A program made the position numbers and the translations under genes. Below, in pieces: positions 21,560-31,551 of a stretch of 64,000 nt of DNA (positions within the stretch are counted from its first letter, which is position 1; each line of letters starts with the position of its first letter). The stretch is from Ixodes scapularis. Taxonomy: Eukaryota > Arthropoda > Arachnida > Ixodida > Ixodidae. The stretch covers positions 72,290,252-72,354,251 of the forward strand of contig NW_024609857.1 of the NCBI RefSeq assembly GCF_016920785.2. The letters run 5' to 3'. Under the pieces are notes generated by a model. That model ran no database searches, was not told the DNA's origin, and was given only the letters and a program-made list of their open reading frames with translations.

Positions 21560-21715
21560 GCGCGTGTGGTTGTTGGAACGCGGAGCTAGGCTTCTGTGGG
21601 GTTTTTGGTGGAACGCGAAGCAAGACTTCGGCGGTGTGGGTGTTCGAACCCCGAGCAAGGCGTCGTCGGGATGGTTGGTGGACCCCGAGCAAGTCTTCGA
21701 CGATGTACGTCTGCT
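21560..21715 (+). repeat. imperfect ~40-bp tandem repeat (four units)
   Basis: Units of the form TTGGTGGAACSCGAGCAAG followed by RCTTCGRCGRTGTGGG occur four times with drift (about 21570, 21608, 21648, 21678). It lies just upstream of the LTR-element remnant. The frames across it are repeat artefacts. Confidence 0.55.
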
Positions 21716-22019
21716 TGTGAGTTAGCGCTGTTCGGCACTGGAAGCACCCAAACCCCACCAACTTCTTTTTGGCCCCGACTGGCGGCGCAAGGGACCGGAC
21801 CACCTTGGGACCCTGATTGGATATTTCTCCTCCTCCAAACTTTATGGCGTCTTTGATTTGGCTTGTCCCTTTTGTTACGCTTTCAAATCTGTTGCCTTTG
21901 TTTTGTGTGTCTGTTGCGGCTACGAAGAGCGTAACGCACGCGAAGCATGTTCTATTATTTTTAGAGCGCAGCTCTTAGGGGCCCGTTTCCAGCCTGAGCG
22001 GCGTCGGCGTCGGCGTAAC

Positions 22020-22175
22020 CGGGGGGGGGGGGGGTCACGTGACCCCCCGAGGTCACGGGACCCCCCCCCCCCCCCCCCCGAGATCACGTGATCCCCCGAG
22101 GTCACGTGACCCCCCTCCCCCGAGATCACGTGACCCCCCCGGGGTCACGTGACTACCCGCAGGTGACGTGACCCA
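22020..22175. repeat. CACGTG minisatellite in C/G runs
   Basis: Roughly 20-bp units of (G/A)TCACGTGA(C/T) separated by C-rich spacers of the type CCCCCCGAG. Five intact CACGTG palindromes (about 22036, 22085, 22103, 22125, 22147) plus two decayed units. It is preceded by a run of G and interrupted by a run of about 20 C. Confidence 0.85.
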
Positions 22176-22604
22176 CCTCAGTACCCTTCCCCACTCCTCC
22201 TCAAGAGCTGCGCTCCAATTCGGCATTACAGGGATTTGTAAACGGCTTTCATTTTTTTTTCCGACTATGTGTGCGCCCTGTGCAACCTGTTTTTTTTACT
22301 TCCGTTGGTATTAAATGGCGTCCGTAACGCCGGGCACGACTCGCTCTCAATTCCTACCGCCTCTTAGGAAGTTCATCGCCAGGGTGTGGCCTTAGCACCT
22401 GGACAGTGGTCCAAATTCAAATTATAAGCGTGTTTGTTTATTGGATCTCTTTTCCCCGAACCTGTGTGAAAATGGCGTCCGCGACAGGACCTGCTGTCCA
22501 CTGTGGTGATTTGTTTTGAAAAGAGCAGGCCTAGCGAGTGAGTTTGCCACGCTGAAGGGAGCGCGTTGTCAGGCTGACCCCGTTGCGAGAGCACACAATC
22601 CGGC

Positions 22605-23400
22605 TTGCCTATCGGGAGTGGAGGAGGAGGTCAGGGTCAGAGTATTCAGCAAAGTGTTCGCGCGACTTCAGTCATGAAGCTCCAGGAGGTAATTGCCCGC
22701 GGGAAAGAACTCGGTCTCAAAGGTTCGGCTTTGAAGGAATGGGTGGACCAGGAGCAAGAGAGGAGCATTGAAGCAGAGCAGAAGGAGAGAGCCGCGAGAG
22801 CGCAGGAGCAAGAGAGGAGTATCGAAGCAGAGCACCGGAGCCTAGAGCTGAAGATCAGGCTGCAGGAATTACAAAACGCGGCGCCGATCCCTGTAAACGC
22901 GTGTCCCTCCGATAACGGGACCGGGACAACGCTATGGAAAGGTCCTCAGCGTTGGCTGCCCCCATTCGACGTGAAGAAAGACGACCACAACGCCTACCTG
23001 ATGCGCTTTGAGAGGCTAGCGAGCGGACAGATGTGGCCCCCTGAACATCCGGCCACGGCGCTTAACATATGCTTGGCTTGGGAGGCCCTTGGGGTCTTTT
23101 CTAGGCTGACCCCGGATGAGTCTGTCAAATATGACAACGTCAAGAAAGCGCTCCTGTAGAGGTTTTGGTCAACCGAGGATGGCTTCCGAGACAAGTTTAG
23201 AGGGGCTAAGTTGGAAAAAGGGGAAAATCGGTGCGCAATATGCGGCGAGGTTGTCCAGCCTTTTCGTCCGTTAGGTCAACCTGTTCGGGACGGCAAAGGA
23301 GTTTGCTGCATTACAGACTTTGCTGCTTAGTGAGCAGTTCACTCGGAGTGTTCCGTCAAAAATGTCGCTTTCTTTAAGAGAACGGAAGATCGAAAAGCTA
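22605..23400 (+). pseudogene. gag polyprotein remnant with SCAN-like domain
   Basis: The likely start is Met at 22674, followed by a charged, coiled-coil-prone segment with repeated QEQERSIEAE. A capsid-like part follows (WLPPFDVKKDDHNAYLMRFE). The SCAN-like core runs across 23160-23400: WSTEDGFRDKFRGAK, then AQYAARLSSLF after a frameshift, then LLLSEQFTRSVP...LRERK. An in-frame TAG at 23157, another stop at about 23263 and at least one frameshift break it. SCAN domains are thought to derive from gag capsids of Gmr1-like gypsy elements, which fits. No product is expected. Confidence 0.7.
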
Positions 23401-23407
23401 GGACGAA

Positions 23408-23782
23408 ATGGCCGACCTCACAGACCGCTATCTGGAGGCCCGAGAGCTGGAGCCTTTCAGGAGAGAAGAGGCTGCAGCAGACGTTACGCCAAGTGGATCT
23501 CGACCGACATCGAACTGTCACCAGTACAAAAACAGTAAAACTCCAAGGAAATGTTTTCTGTGTGGCAGAAGCAGAAACCAGCGGTACAGTGTAAAAACGG
23601 TCAGAAACCGAGCAGCCAAGCTTGGGGCCTGCCGAAACTGCGGAAAGTTGGGTCACACTTTTCGTCAATGTTGGAACCGGGACGGAGGACCAAAGGTTTC
23701 CTGTGTTCTCATGTACGGAGGAGCTGGACGCAGCATCCGGTCGTGTGAAAGATGGCTATGTCGAACTAAGAGACGGCACTAA
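23408..23782 (+). pseudogene. gag C-terminus with CCHC zinc knuckle
   Basis: In a different frame from the SCAN-like part, this starts MADLTDRYLEARE and carries CRNCGKLGHTFRQC, a CX2CX4HX4C knuckle. A less regular CFLCGRSRNQRYS finger precedes it. In LTR elements the knuckle binds genomic RNA in the particle. It is a frameshifted part of the same decayed gag gene. Confidence 0.7.
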
Positions 23783-24046
23783 GGTTCCAGTGGTAAACGC
23801 AGTGTCCGGGATTTCTCTTCCTATGGGGAGATGCCTGTAGCTGCCGGAAAACTACACGGGCAAGTTGTCACGGTGTTTAGTGACACATGCTGCAACACTG
23901 CCGTAGTGCGCCGAAGCCTCGTACCAGACGACAACCTGACCGGAACGACGAGCCTCGTGTACTTTGTGGACGGGACGGCGAGGGTCTTGCGTGAGGCCAG
24001 GTGTATGTTGAGACCTCCCCCTCTACAGTGGGAATGTCGTGGCTAA
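23780..24046 (+). pseudogene. retropepsin-like protease remnant
   Basis: The frame contains VTVFSDTCCNTAVVRRSLV, the position of the aspartic protease active site. The family motif D-T/S-G is altered to D-T-C, so the catalytic loop is damaged. A frame break separates it from the gag part and a stop follows soon after. The expected continuation (24051-24450) keeps recognisable linker-like sequence but not RT. Confidence 0.6.
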
Positions 24047-24674
24047 GTGAATGAAGAACACTTTATATGATCTGATTCTGCGCAACCTCCCTAACGTGCG
24101 CGCTCCCGGTGATCCGAAGGCCGGCTGGAATAGACCGTCGAAATCCGAAGACGGCTCACCGCACGGTGAGATAGCAAGATATGGGGACTCTTGCCACCGC
24201 AACCACGTAGCCAAGGTCCAAGAAACAGGCGGCAAAGAAGGGCGCCACTCCGCTGAGAGTGCTCGAAGTTGCCTGAGAAGCCCGAAGAACGCGCGGCAAT
24301 ACAAAAAGAAGACTACAGTCTAAAGGGGCTCTTCGACCGTGTCGGAAAGACGTCCAGCCGCAGAAACTCAGAGGTTCCACTGAAGAGTGAACCAGACGTG
24401 AAGGTCAGAAGAACCAGAGGCCGAATTCTCAAGAAACATCTTACGAAATCTTAGCCAAGAAGTTCGTAACTTAAGAAGTTCGTAAGATCAGCCGGAATCG
24501 GTATGCTCGAAAGGCTTCTTAGCTGCGAACCAGGGAACGACAGAAGAAGTGAGAGAAAAAGAAGCTTCCGGTGTCTTGTAACCGACGAGAACAAGCGAGA
24601 GGGGGATGTTGCTATGACGATTTTGACCACAATGCTACGTTTGGTTTGATAGTACGGCGTGTAGTTGAGATCTC

Positions 24675-24930
24675 ATGGCGTCTCCACCACCTGTCAAAAA
24701 GAGCCGAAAGGCCAATTTTTCGGGCAACGAGCTATCAGCTCTAGTAGACGGGTACGAGCAGCGCAAAGTGGCGATTGAGGGAAAAGGGAACAGCGCGGAT
24801 GGCTCGATTGCCAAGCAGCGGGCCTGGGAACAAATTACTCGCGATGTGTTCACGGTTTCCGGCATTCGAAGGGAAGTGGCCGACATAAAAAAGAAATGTG
24901 CCGATGTCAAGAGCATCAACAAGAAGCGAG
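24675..24930 (+). CDS. Myb/SANT-like DNA-binding domain exon (exon 1)
   Basis: ATG at 24675 opens a basic N-terminus (SPPPVKKSRKANFS). A trihelix/Myb-SANT-like region follows (NELSALVDGYEQRK, then KQRAWEQITRDVF and a KKKCADVKSINKK helix). The exon ends at a consensus donor GAG|GTAAGT (GT at 24931). Such proteins occur in many copies in arthropods, often linked to PIF/Harbinger transposons, where a Myb-like partner binds the transposon ends. The exon itself is intact. Downstream exons carry frame breaks, so the locus may be a pseudogene, or the breaks may be sequencing errors in homopolymers. Confidence 0.65.
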
Positions 24931-25279
24931 GTAAGTCAATCCTCAAGTTTTGGAGTTCGCGAACTTAAATGATACGATATGCTTTGTACTAATTAATGTA
25001 AAAGGCAAAATGTTCGGCACTAGCGCGGAGTCAACGCACGAGCACATTTTACTCCTTCCAATTAGTGCTTTTAATAATGTTGTTGACATTAGACGCGCTA
25101 GCGGAGATGACTTAGCTAAATGCGGTCTTTTGCGAACATTTATTTTATGGTGTCATACTCAGCGGAAGGTACCCGGCTTCAAAAGCCTTTGCTAGGCAAT
25201 GAAAACCGGTGACCGAGCAGTCGCGCTTACAGCAGCCTGCTTTGTCTGCTGCGTTATTTAATACTGACACAATACGCAG

Positions 25280-25470
25280 GTGCAGCCGTGAAAAAAAAGT
25301 CGGTGTGCCCCTAGAGGCGGCGTAGGCGACGAACCCCTCAAAGAGATGGAGGAGAGAATCGTGGGGCTGCTTACGTGGAGTCGGTGGAGGGCATCCCAGG
25401 CGCCCTTGACATTGGCGTTGCCCCGATTCAACAGGTGTTTGTGGGTGTGCCCTTCTCCCTGCCACTCTCG
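25280..25470 (+). pseudogene. exon 2 of the Myb/SANT-like gene, two frame breaks
   Basis: The acceptor AATACGCAG ends at 25279 and a donor GG|GTAGGT is at 25471. Coding sense (RGGVGDEPLKEMEERIVGLL, then VESVEGIPGALDIG) is spread over two frames. From exon 1's phase, the frame hits a stop shortly after an A8 run (about 25290), and a second shift lies near 25373. A one-base error in the A8 run would remove the first problem but not the second. Confidence 0.45.
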
Positions 25471-25554
25471 GGTAGGTTTTCACAAGCCTGGGTTAGACAC
25501 TACCTTTCTTTATTAATGGTTTGCCTAGAATTATGTTGTCAAAACATTATTTGC

Positions 25555-25876
25555 AGCCTAGCATGTGCGTGTCATGTTTGTTGCTTTTCTTGGTCAAACT
25601 AATCTTTAAATACAAATTTCCAAGGTACTCCCGCCAGGCTGAGCTCAGCAAGGCCAGTTCCCTCAGTTTGTGAGTTAGCAAGGGTTCTACTTCATTGCAA
25701 AATACAAAAATAATAGTGCCGTTCAAGCAAACTACCAGTTAATTTGTATGTACCCACCTAGTATGTACGTGTCATGTTTCTTGCTTTCTTGGTCAAACTA
25801 ATCTTTAAATACAATTTTTTAAAGTACTCCTGCCAGGCCGAGCTCAGCAAGGCCAGTTCCCTCACTTGGTGAGTTA
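25555..25876 (+). repeat. ~120-bp direct duplication containing a small candidate exon
   Basis: Copy 1 (about 25555-25676) and copy 2 (about 25755-25876) share CCTAG.ATGT.CGTGTCATGTTT, TTGGTCAAACTAATCTTTAAATACAA and CTGAGCTCAGCAAGGCCAGTTCCCTCA-type blocks. Each contains a 44-45 bp interval between an AG and GTGAGTT (25625-25669 and 25825-25868), as expected for a duplicated exon with flanking intron. Confidence 0.7.
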
Positions 25877-26390
25877 ATGACGTGGGCTGATTAGTTCCAT
25901 GGTTAATGTTCCTCTTCATTACTCCTCGTCAAACAATCCCCGTAACTTTCAGTTTTGTATAAACAATCGGATAGCTGATTATCCAAGTAGTTTGGACTGG
26001 GACCCACATTGTATGGACACGCAGTACCTTACTGTCTTCCCAAACACTGTTTGCTGGATCCGTACAGTGTATTTCTGGATCTTGTTTAAGGTACCACCAT
26101 AAGGGCAGGCAGGTCCGCGGATTTCTACCATAGCAATCATAACATTACATAAAATGGTTATAATTACATTACCTAATCACAACCTTTTCGGTCATTCAAC
26201 CTGGTTGGTAGTCAACCAATACGGTGGCCGCCAGGTGCAGGTGTTGCTGGTTGAGTAATCAAGCTTAGTTGGTACAACTTCCTGCAATCTCTCAGTCCTG
26301 TGTTAGTGAGCATTTTTTCAGGCAGAGCCCGTATTTCCTAACAGCAAATATTTCGGTACTCAAGGCTGTTGGCTTTTCTATTTAGATAGC

Positions 26391-26470
26391 CAAGAAGCGA
26401 GCACGAGTGGCCAACCAGAAGTGGGTGATACGTTGGCCCACTCTTCGGGAAATCCGAAGTCACGCCAAGA
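26391..26470 (+). other. candidate internal exon of the Myb/SANT-like gene
   Basis: An AG at about 26382 (TTTCTATTTAG) is followed by a basic frame reading IAKKRARVANQKW...REIRSHAKK and by AAA|GTGAGT at about 26470. It fits the basic, helix-rich middle of Myb-like transposon proteins but has no diagnostic motif. Confidence 0.3.
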
Positions 26471-26937
26471 AAGTGAGTAGCAATCCTAAATGCTGCTAGA
26501 TGCAGACCACACCATGCAGCAATACAAACATAAAACTTAATGCAGAACCAGAATAGATATGTTGCAGCATCTGATCGAAACAAGTCTTCAAGTCCATAAA
26601 AAAAATCTCCACTGTCAAAAGAAACAGAGTAGAAATTTGTGCTGCTTATAACTATTAAGGTGCAAGTTCTCTCATTAGCAACTTGTAATGATCATTTGTG
26701 CATGCTTCCTGCAGTTAGATATGGCCTGCATTACTAATGCAATAAATGCAGGGGTGCAGGCAAGCTGGATAATAAACAATATATATTTCCTGACGGGGAC
26801 AAAGGACAAACACAAATCTCCAACAGCAGCTATGTGATTGGTGCGTGGCACTGTTTTCATAGCTATATAATGGAAATGTGACAATGCAGTGGTGTGACCG
26901 CTTTGAACCGTGCAAACATTTTTTCCGTCGTCTGCAG

Positions 26938-27100
26938 GGATCAAGGAAGACCCCACACGAAAGATCATTGAGGGACAACAGGCTATCACAGCCCGCTTGG
27001 ATAGGCTTTGGAGCTGCACGAACAGATGGTGGCTCTAAAAACTTACAAGCTTAATGTATGTTTTCAGAACGGAGAAATTGTTTCAAAATAAGAATAAAAA
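26938..27100 (+). pseudogene. terminal exon of the Myb/SANT-like gene with polyA signal
   Basis: The acceptor TCGTCTGCAG ends just before 26938. One frame reads GIKEDPTRKIIEGQQAITAR. After a one-base slip the continuation reads ELHEQMVALKTYKL, a coiled-coil-like tail seen at the C-terminus of such proteins. AATAAAA at about 27092-27098 may be the polyadenylation signal. The slip sits in GGCTTTGGAG and could be real decay or a read error. Confidence 0.45.
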
Positions 27101-27471
27101 GGCACTTGTATAGAACAGCAATACATTGTTTATTTATTACACTAAGTTTCTTGTGTCACCACTGATCTCTACGATGATTTTCTGGATCGCCTCTTCCTAC
27201 CCCGTCGCACAGATGAACCCACCGGAAGTTCTCAATCGGCCGTCTTATGCCATGCAAAAGTCAGTCGGGTGAAGAGCCGTAAAGACTAGTGCGTACATCC
27301 ATGGAAAAACCCATTTCGAGCTTTATCACACGTCATGATTGAAAAGTTTCATGATATTCTTGGAAACTGGCCGCTGCATTTGCCGTGGCTAGTTTCCAAG
27401 ATTTGCTAATAAATTATTGCCTTCACAAACGCGCTTTCTCGTTGCGCCTCCACAACTGCGCGCACGTCCCA

Positions 27472-27511
27472 GCAGCTACCGCCAGCAGCCGTTGCTGCTG
27501 ACGGTAGCTGC
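27472..27511. repeat. 18-bp stem hairpin in a GC-rich block
   Basis: GCAGCTACCGCCAGCAGC, loop CGTT, then the complementary arm with one mismatch. It lies in a CpG-rich, promoter-like stretch (27430-27930). Frames on both strands here have no recognised domain. Confidence 0.7.
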
Positions 27512-28171
27512 AACGGCTGCTGCCGAGTTGTACATCATTAGCGGCGTACCGTATCTGCGGCAGCTTAAAGGCATTGCGACAGGTAAACTTATTTGAATAT
27601 GTTATTCGTCGTAATTTACCTCCACGTATTGCAGTGTCACCGAATCCACTTATTTTGCACCGCAACCGTGGCAGGGTTCGACCAGGTTCGACAAAGCGTC
27701 GGTGCAGCAGACGACAGAGCCGGCACAAAGGAGAGGGATAAGAAAGGGGCAGTCGTTGGCTCGTTGCTCGCCCGACTCAACTGCTCAAAAGTTGTTGCCG
27801 TGGTAACCTGCGCCTGCTCGCGTATGCCACGTGGTAGCGGGAGAAGGGGCATACCAAAAACTCCCATTATTCGTCGCGCGCGCGGGCTTTTGGGATTTTC
27901 GAAAAGGGTCTATTGAGAACTTCCAGTGGCTTCACCTGCGAAGTGGTGATGCGTGATCCAGAAAATTGTCGGAGATCAGTGGGTGTCATCTACACCCAGT
28001 GATCACTTTTGTGCTTTCATAAGCTTTCACTTGAAAACTTCGTTAAGAAGGTTTCTCCTAACAACAATGCCAGCGGGTGTGTCCCTGGCGGTGCTCGGCC
28101 TGTCTTCTTCGTCCTCTTCCTCCTCCTCCTCCTCATCGGATTCCACAACTGTAAAAAAAAGTGAATTTGAT

Positions 28172-28443
28172 GTTGGTGCTTATACGGCGTGAGTTTGATC
28201 TGCCATTGAAGGGCAACACTGGCTTAAGCTATAGATCCAGCAATTTAGTCAGTTCAGTAAAACAGCTTGCCTGGCGTCTTCAGCGTGCACCACGCAGTAG
28301 TGATACACGACCACACGCCGGTACGAGCCTCATCCAGAACGAAAGGGGTGGGTATTTGAGCCAGGATTTCTGTGTTCTGCTGCACAAGCTTTCGCTCCAC
28401 ATGCTACGAGCTGGTGTGCACTTAGCCCACTCGGCCCCCAATC
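28172..28443 (-). repeat. tRNA-derived SINE, copy 2
   Basis: Read on the minus strand it starts GGGGGCCGAGTGGGCTAA and continues TGTGGAGCGAAAGCT, CCGGCGTG.GGTCGTGTATCAC and CTAAATTGCT, ending near the TATAAG block. It is collinear with the SINE at 2233-2530. The B-box region is also degraded (CTGGCTCAAATACCC), so both copies are old. Confidence 0.8.
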
Positions 28444-28603
28444 ACCCACCACCCGCTGCTGTTCAGAAAGTCGTAATTTGCACGACAGCAAAAGGACATC
28501 TCTAGATTTGCAAGCATGATTATAATACAACAGTAACTGAATAACAACTGCAGAAAACACTTTCTGGAGGACAGTGCTAATAAATTATAGCCTTCACAAA
28601 TTT

Positions 28604-30724
28604 GTCCGGAGGCTCGAATCAGAGTACACATGCTGCATTAGCTAATGTTGCTTAATGTGCTGGCTGAGCTCCCCTGGCAGACTTCCCGTCAACATGCCAT
28701 GAATGGTATTCTATATTCTGCTTCACCCGATCCTCTTACGCAGAGGAACTCACAATCTCATTATATAGATGCTTTAATTTCAGAAGAAAGGCAGGCCACT
28801 AAAACAACCGCTTCCACTTGCTAGCTTCAATGGCTCAACCACAACATTGTACCCACCAACAGAAAGGGCAGGTTTAGCTCAAAGTTCCGTTTCATATATA
28901 CACTAACTCATGTTTACAAACAAACCGGAGCGCCCCTAGCAGACGCCACCGACGCCGTGCATGCGCGATGGAGTGTGGGCAAGAAGCTAGCCGTCACCCA
29001 TAAACAAACCATTGAAATGCGATGTTATCGGCGTCGGTGTGGGTCCCCCAGCCCTTTTTCGCGTTCGAATTGTTGATTCTATGTCTTCCTGGCGATGTCT
29101 GTCTACTTAAACGGCCTCAATGAAATTACGGAGGCTCGTTACACCGCAAAACGCTGCGTGAATAATGTGACATGCGGCGATTCATTCTGCGTAGACGCCA
29201 GATAATGTACGCCAAAGCCTGATTCGCATGATGAAATTTCGCTCGCAATTTTCAGTCGCAACGTCGCTCGGGCTGCGAAAGTGTGAACCGTAGCTGAGAT
29301 GGTCGACATTGATACTGAAAATCGCAAGCAGAATCGGACTAAGTAAATCAGGCATAACAAGTCGGTGATGGCCACTGGTAACAATTATTCAACATCTCCT
29401 TGTATCTACTGTTTACATCAAGACTGCTTACCAACCTCCAAGTTCAAGTCTTTTGAGGCCTGCACTTACTTCTTATCGCAAATACCGGACCAGCATTTGG
29501 TCTATGAGCCGGTGTCGTCTAAAAGAGCAGACGACAAGCAGAATCGTTTGAAATAGCAGACGACAGTTCGAACGATCAGGCTGCCGTTTAAACTTGAAGA
29601 CGCACTGAACGTAGTGTGGAGGTGGTTGTATGGGTTTTTGTTTTGGCGCAGCAGCATCGGCGATATAGTGCGCCAGCGGAGCCCCGATGCTGCTGCAAGC
29701 AACAAACAATGCCCTCACCAGCCTCATTCATGTGATATGACCAGGTGATTAATGCATATACTCTCCAGAAAACATGTCTTTCTTACCTGGTGGATCTGTG
29801 AGGGAGACACACCTTTAAAAAAGGAGTCCAAAGGGAGTCACTGCTTCCATGACTCCCTTTGACACTTCAAGACTTTTTTAGAGAGTCAATGATTCGTGTG
29901 ACTCTGTTTTGACTCTTCCCTTCTCAACGGGAGTCGCAGGTCAGCAGCATTTGTCCTACTGAAAAAAAGAAAAAAAAACAGTATGAATGCTGCTTCGCGG
30001 CGTCCAGCCGGCAACCCAAGCCCCGCCGTTTCCCTATGCACCTCTAGAAAGGGAGTCCCATACCATAGCTTCGTCGACAACATTTTTTTTCAATAATAAT
30101 TGTGCAAAAAAAAAAATTAAAAAGGAAAGGAAAAAAATATGCACGAAGTTTCGTCGACATTCATTTTTCTCAAGAATAATTGTAACAAAAAGCAAAACAA
30201 AAAAACAAAAAAGACACGTATGTTTATTTTTTGCATCGAACCTGGGTTCGCTTCGTATGAAGCAGGCATATTTCCACATAGCTACACCTGCGAGTACTCG
30301 CTTTGAAAATTCGTTTTATACGGGATTCAACAAGTTTCGCGTCGTGCATATTATTCGAAACCGAATCCTGCGTCTGCATTTCACATATTTCTAGAACTGT
30401 CATGGGGTACGTCTCTGGGAGTGAGTGAAGGTGTAGCAGCTTATTCAAGATTATACTCCGTTTCATACATAGCATGCAACGCAGTCAAAGCTAGCGCACC
30501 GGTTTGCATCGCCGACCGTGTCTACGTTCACCCCATAAAATAGTGCGGCCCCTGCAATAACACTTATAAAAAAGTCGAAAAATGTGCCTCCTTGGGGCTA
30601 GTAACTGATAGTGGCGTTATGATTTGAAGGAGCACAAATTGTTTTCAATAAAAAGGAAAAGATAATGTAAACTACTTTAAACTGTTTTCATTTTCGTCCG
30701 TGCGGCAGCCGCTGCGGGTTTTCG
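28604..30724. other. no recognisable gene
   Basis: Contains a short stem around 29838-29869 (AAAGGGAGTC...GACTCCCTTT), A-rich tracts at 30080-30210, and open frames without domains. A promoter-like GC block at about 28930-29060 has no attached coding frame. Confidence 0.4.
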
Positions 30725-30744
30725 GGTTTTGTGGCACTGGTTGG

Positions 30745-31135
30745 TTTTGAGAAGTTGGCGTCTTACGCAACAAGCTCAAGTACCTCTCCTGTTCGGATAT
30801 TTTCGAACATTGGTTGTGCACAGACCTTGAAAGAGTGCAAGCAGGTGATCGCCAACGTGTACGCGAGTACAAGAACGCGTTTCCCGGAGAAGTCGGTCGT
30901 GAAGTCCTGGAGACGGTCTGTAACAACACCGGAATGTGGGCCCGTACTGTCGCGAAGTACAAGGCGCAGTGTCTATCTGGCAAGGTGGCGTCCCCGAAGC
31001 GAATACCTCGCCATGTAGAAGTTTCGAGCACGGGGACTGTCAAGCATGCCCAATTCACACACAACGCCATTCGCCTGAAGGTGCATCGCAAGTACCCCGA
31101 GAGGGGGATTCCTATCCTTGACAGCTATTTCAAAC
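30745..31135 (+). pseudogene. helix-turn-helix transposase N-terminal fragment, frameshifted
   Basis: One frame reads LKECKQVIANVY. After a shift near 30880 another reads REVLETVCNNTGMWARTVAKY, then SGKVASPKRIPRHVEV and NAIRLKVHRKYPERGIPILDS. This is an HTH (recruitment helix NNTGM..RTVA.Y) followed by a linker, as at the N-terminus of IS630/Tc1/pogo-like transposases repeated in tick genomes. The catalytic DDE part is missing. The superfamily is inferred from layout only. Confidence 0.55.
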
Positions 31136-31244
31136 TAAACTGTTCAAGCCACAACTATTGTCGATTAACGTCCTATTATAAATTTTGGGGCAAGGCTGCT
31201 ATCAGTGAGATTCCTCATTCCACGCTGCGCGAAAGAAAAATATA

Positions 31245-31390
31245 ACTCGGTGCTGGAGGCAAATAACGCTTGCAAAGCAGCAGAGCAGATGTTAGCGCAT
31301 CGTTTCGTCTATTCTTCCTGTTGTCCTTGTTTTCTGGCGCTTTTCTAATCTAAGATTACCAACTTCCCCAACTCCAGATTCTTCTGCAGA
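31245..31390 (+). repeat. half of a foldback family (partner at 63055-63440)
   Basis: GCGCATCGT..., GTTGTC, GC.CTTTT.TAATCTAA and TACCAACTT.CC.AACT occur in the same order as in the right arm of the element at 63055-63440. Only one arm is present here. Confidence 0.5.
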
Positions 31391-31462
31391 TGGTAGAAAT
31401 GTGGCCTCTCGGCGACTTATAAATAAAAAGCAAGAAGAAAGGAGGAATTGAAGCCTCCGTCA

Positions 31463-31551
31463 GATTGCGGTCACCTCGGCCGGGATTCGAACCCGCGACA
31501 TGGGGATCCGTAGGCCAGCGCTCTCGCCTCGGAGCCACCGAGGCGGCTACC
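31463..31551 (-). repeat. tRNA-like SINE head (second SINE family)
   Basis: On the minus strand, GCCTCGGTGGCTCCGAGGCGAGAGCG resembles a D-arm/A-box region. GTCGCGGGTTCGAATCCC is a perfect B-box with T-arm, and CCGAGG closes against CCTCGG. The anticodon stem does not form properly, so it is read as a SINE head rather than a tRNA gene. The body probably continues to about 31390. Confidence 0.65.

Larger units (their letters stand above)
21912..24640 (+). mobile_element. decayed LTR retrotransposon (Ty3/gypsy-like), truncated
   Basis: From 5' to 3' it shows a possible LTR start TGTTGCGGCTACGAAG at 21912 and a gag remnant with a SCAN-like core (22674-23400). These are followed by a zinc knuckle (about 23630-23675), a protease remnant (about 23830-24030) and then a polypurine tract GAGAGGGGGA followed by TGTTGC at 24607. 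RT, RNase H and integrase are absent, so an internal deletion removed most of pol. The LTR boundaries rest only on the shared TGTTGC start and the polypurine tract. Confidence 0.6.
27405..28603 (+). repeat. direct repeats GCTAATAAATTATNGCCTTCACAAA flanking 1.15 kb
   Basis: GCTAATAAATTAT, one variable base, then GCCTTCACAAA occurs at about 27404-27428 and again at about 28577-28601 in the same orientation. The enclosed segment is GC-rich at 27430-27930 and contains SINE copy 2. It could be a pair of element ends or a duplicated 3' end. Confidence 0.5.

Noticed and set aside
27953..28192. Possible THAP-like end (DHFCAF) followed by poly-Ser
   Set aside because: The upstream C2 part of a THAP domain is absent and the Ser run is a microsatellite (TCC)n.
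31463..31551. tRNA gene
   Set aside because: B-box and closing stem are good, but the anticodon arm does not fold and the surroundings look like a SINE body.
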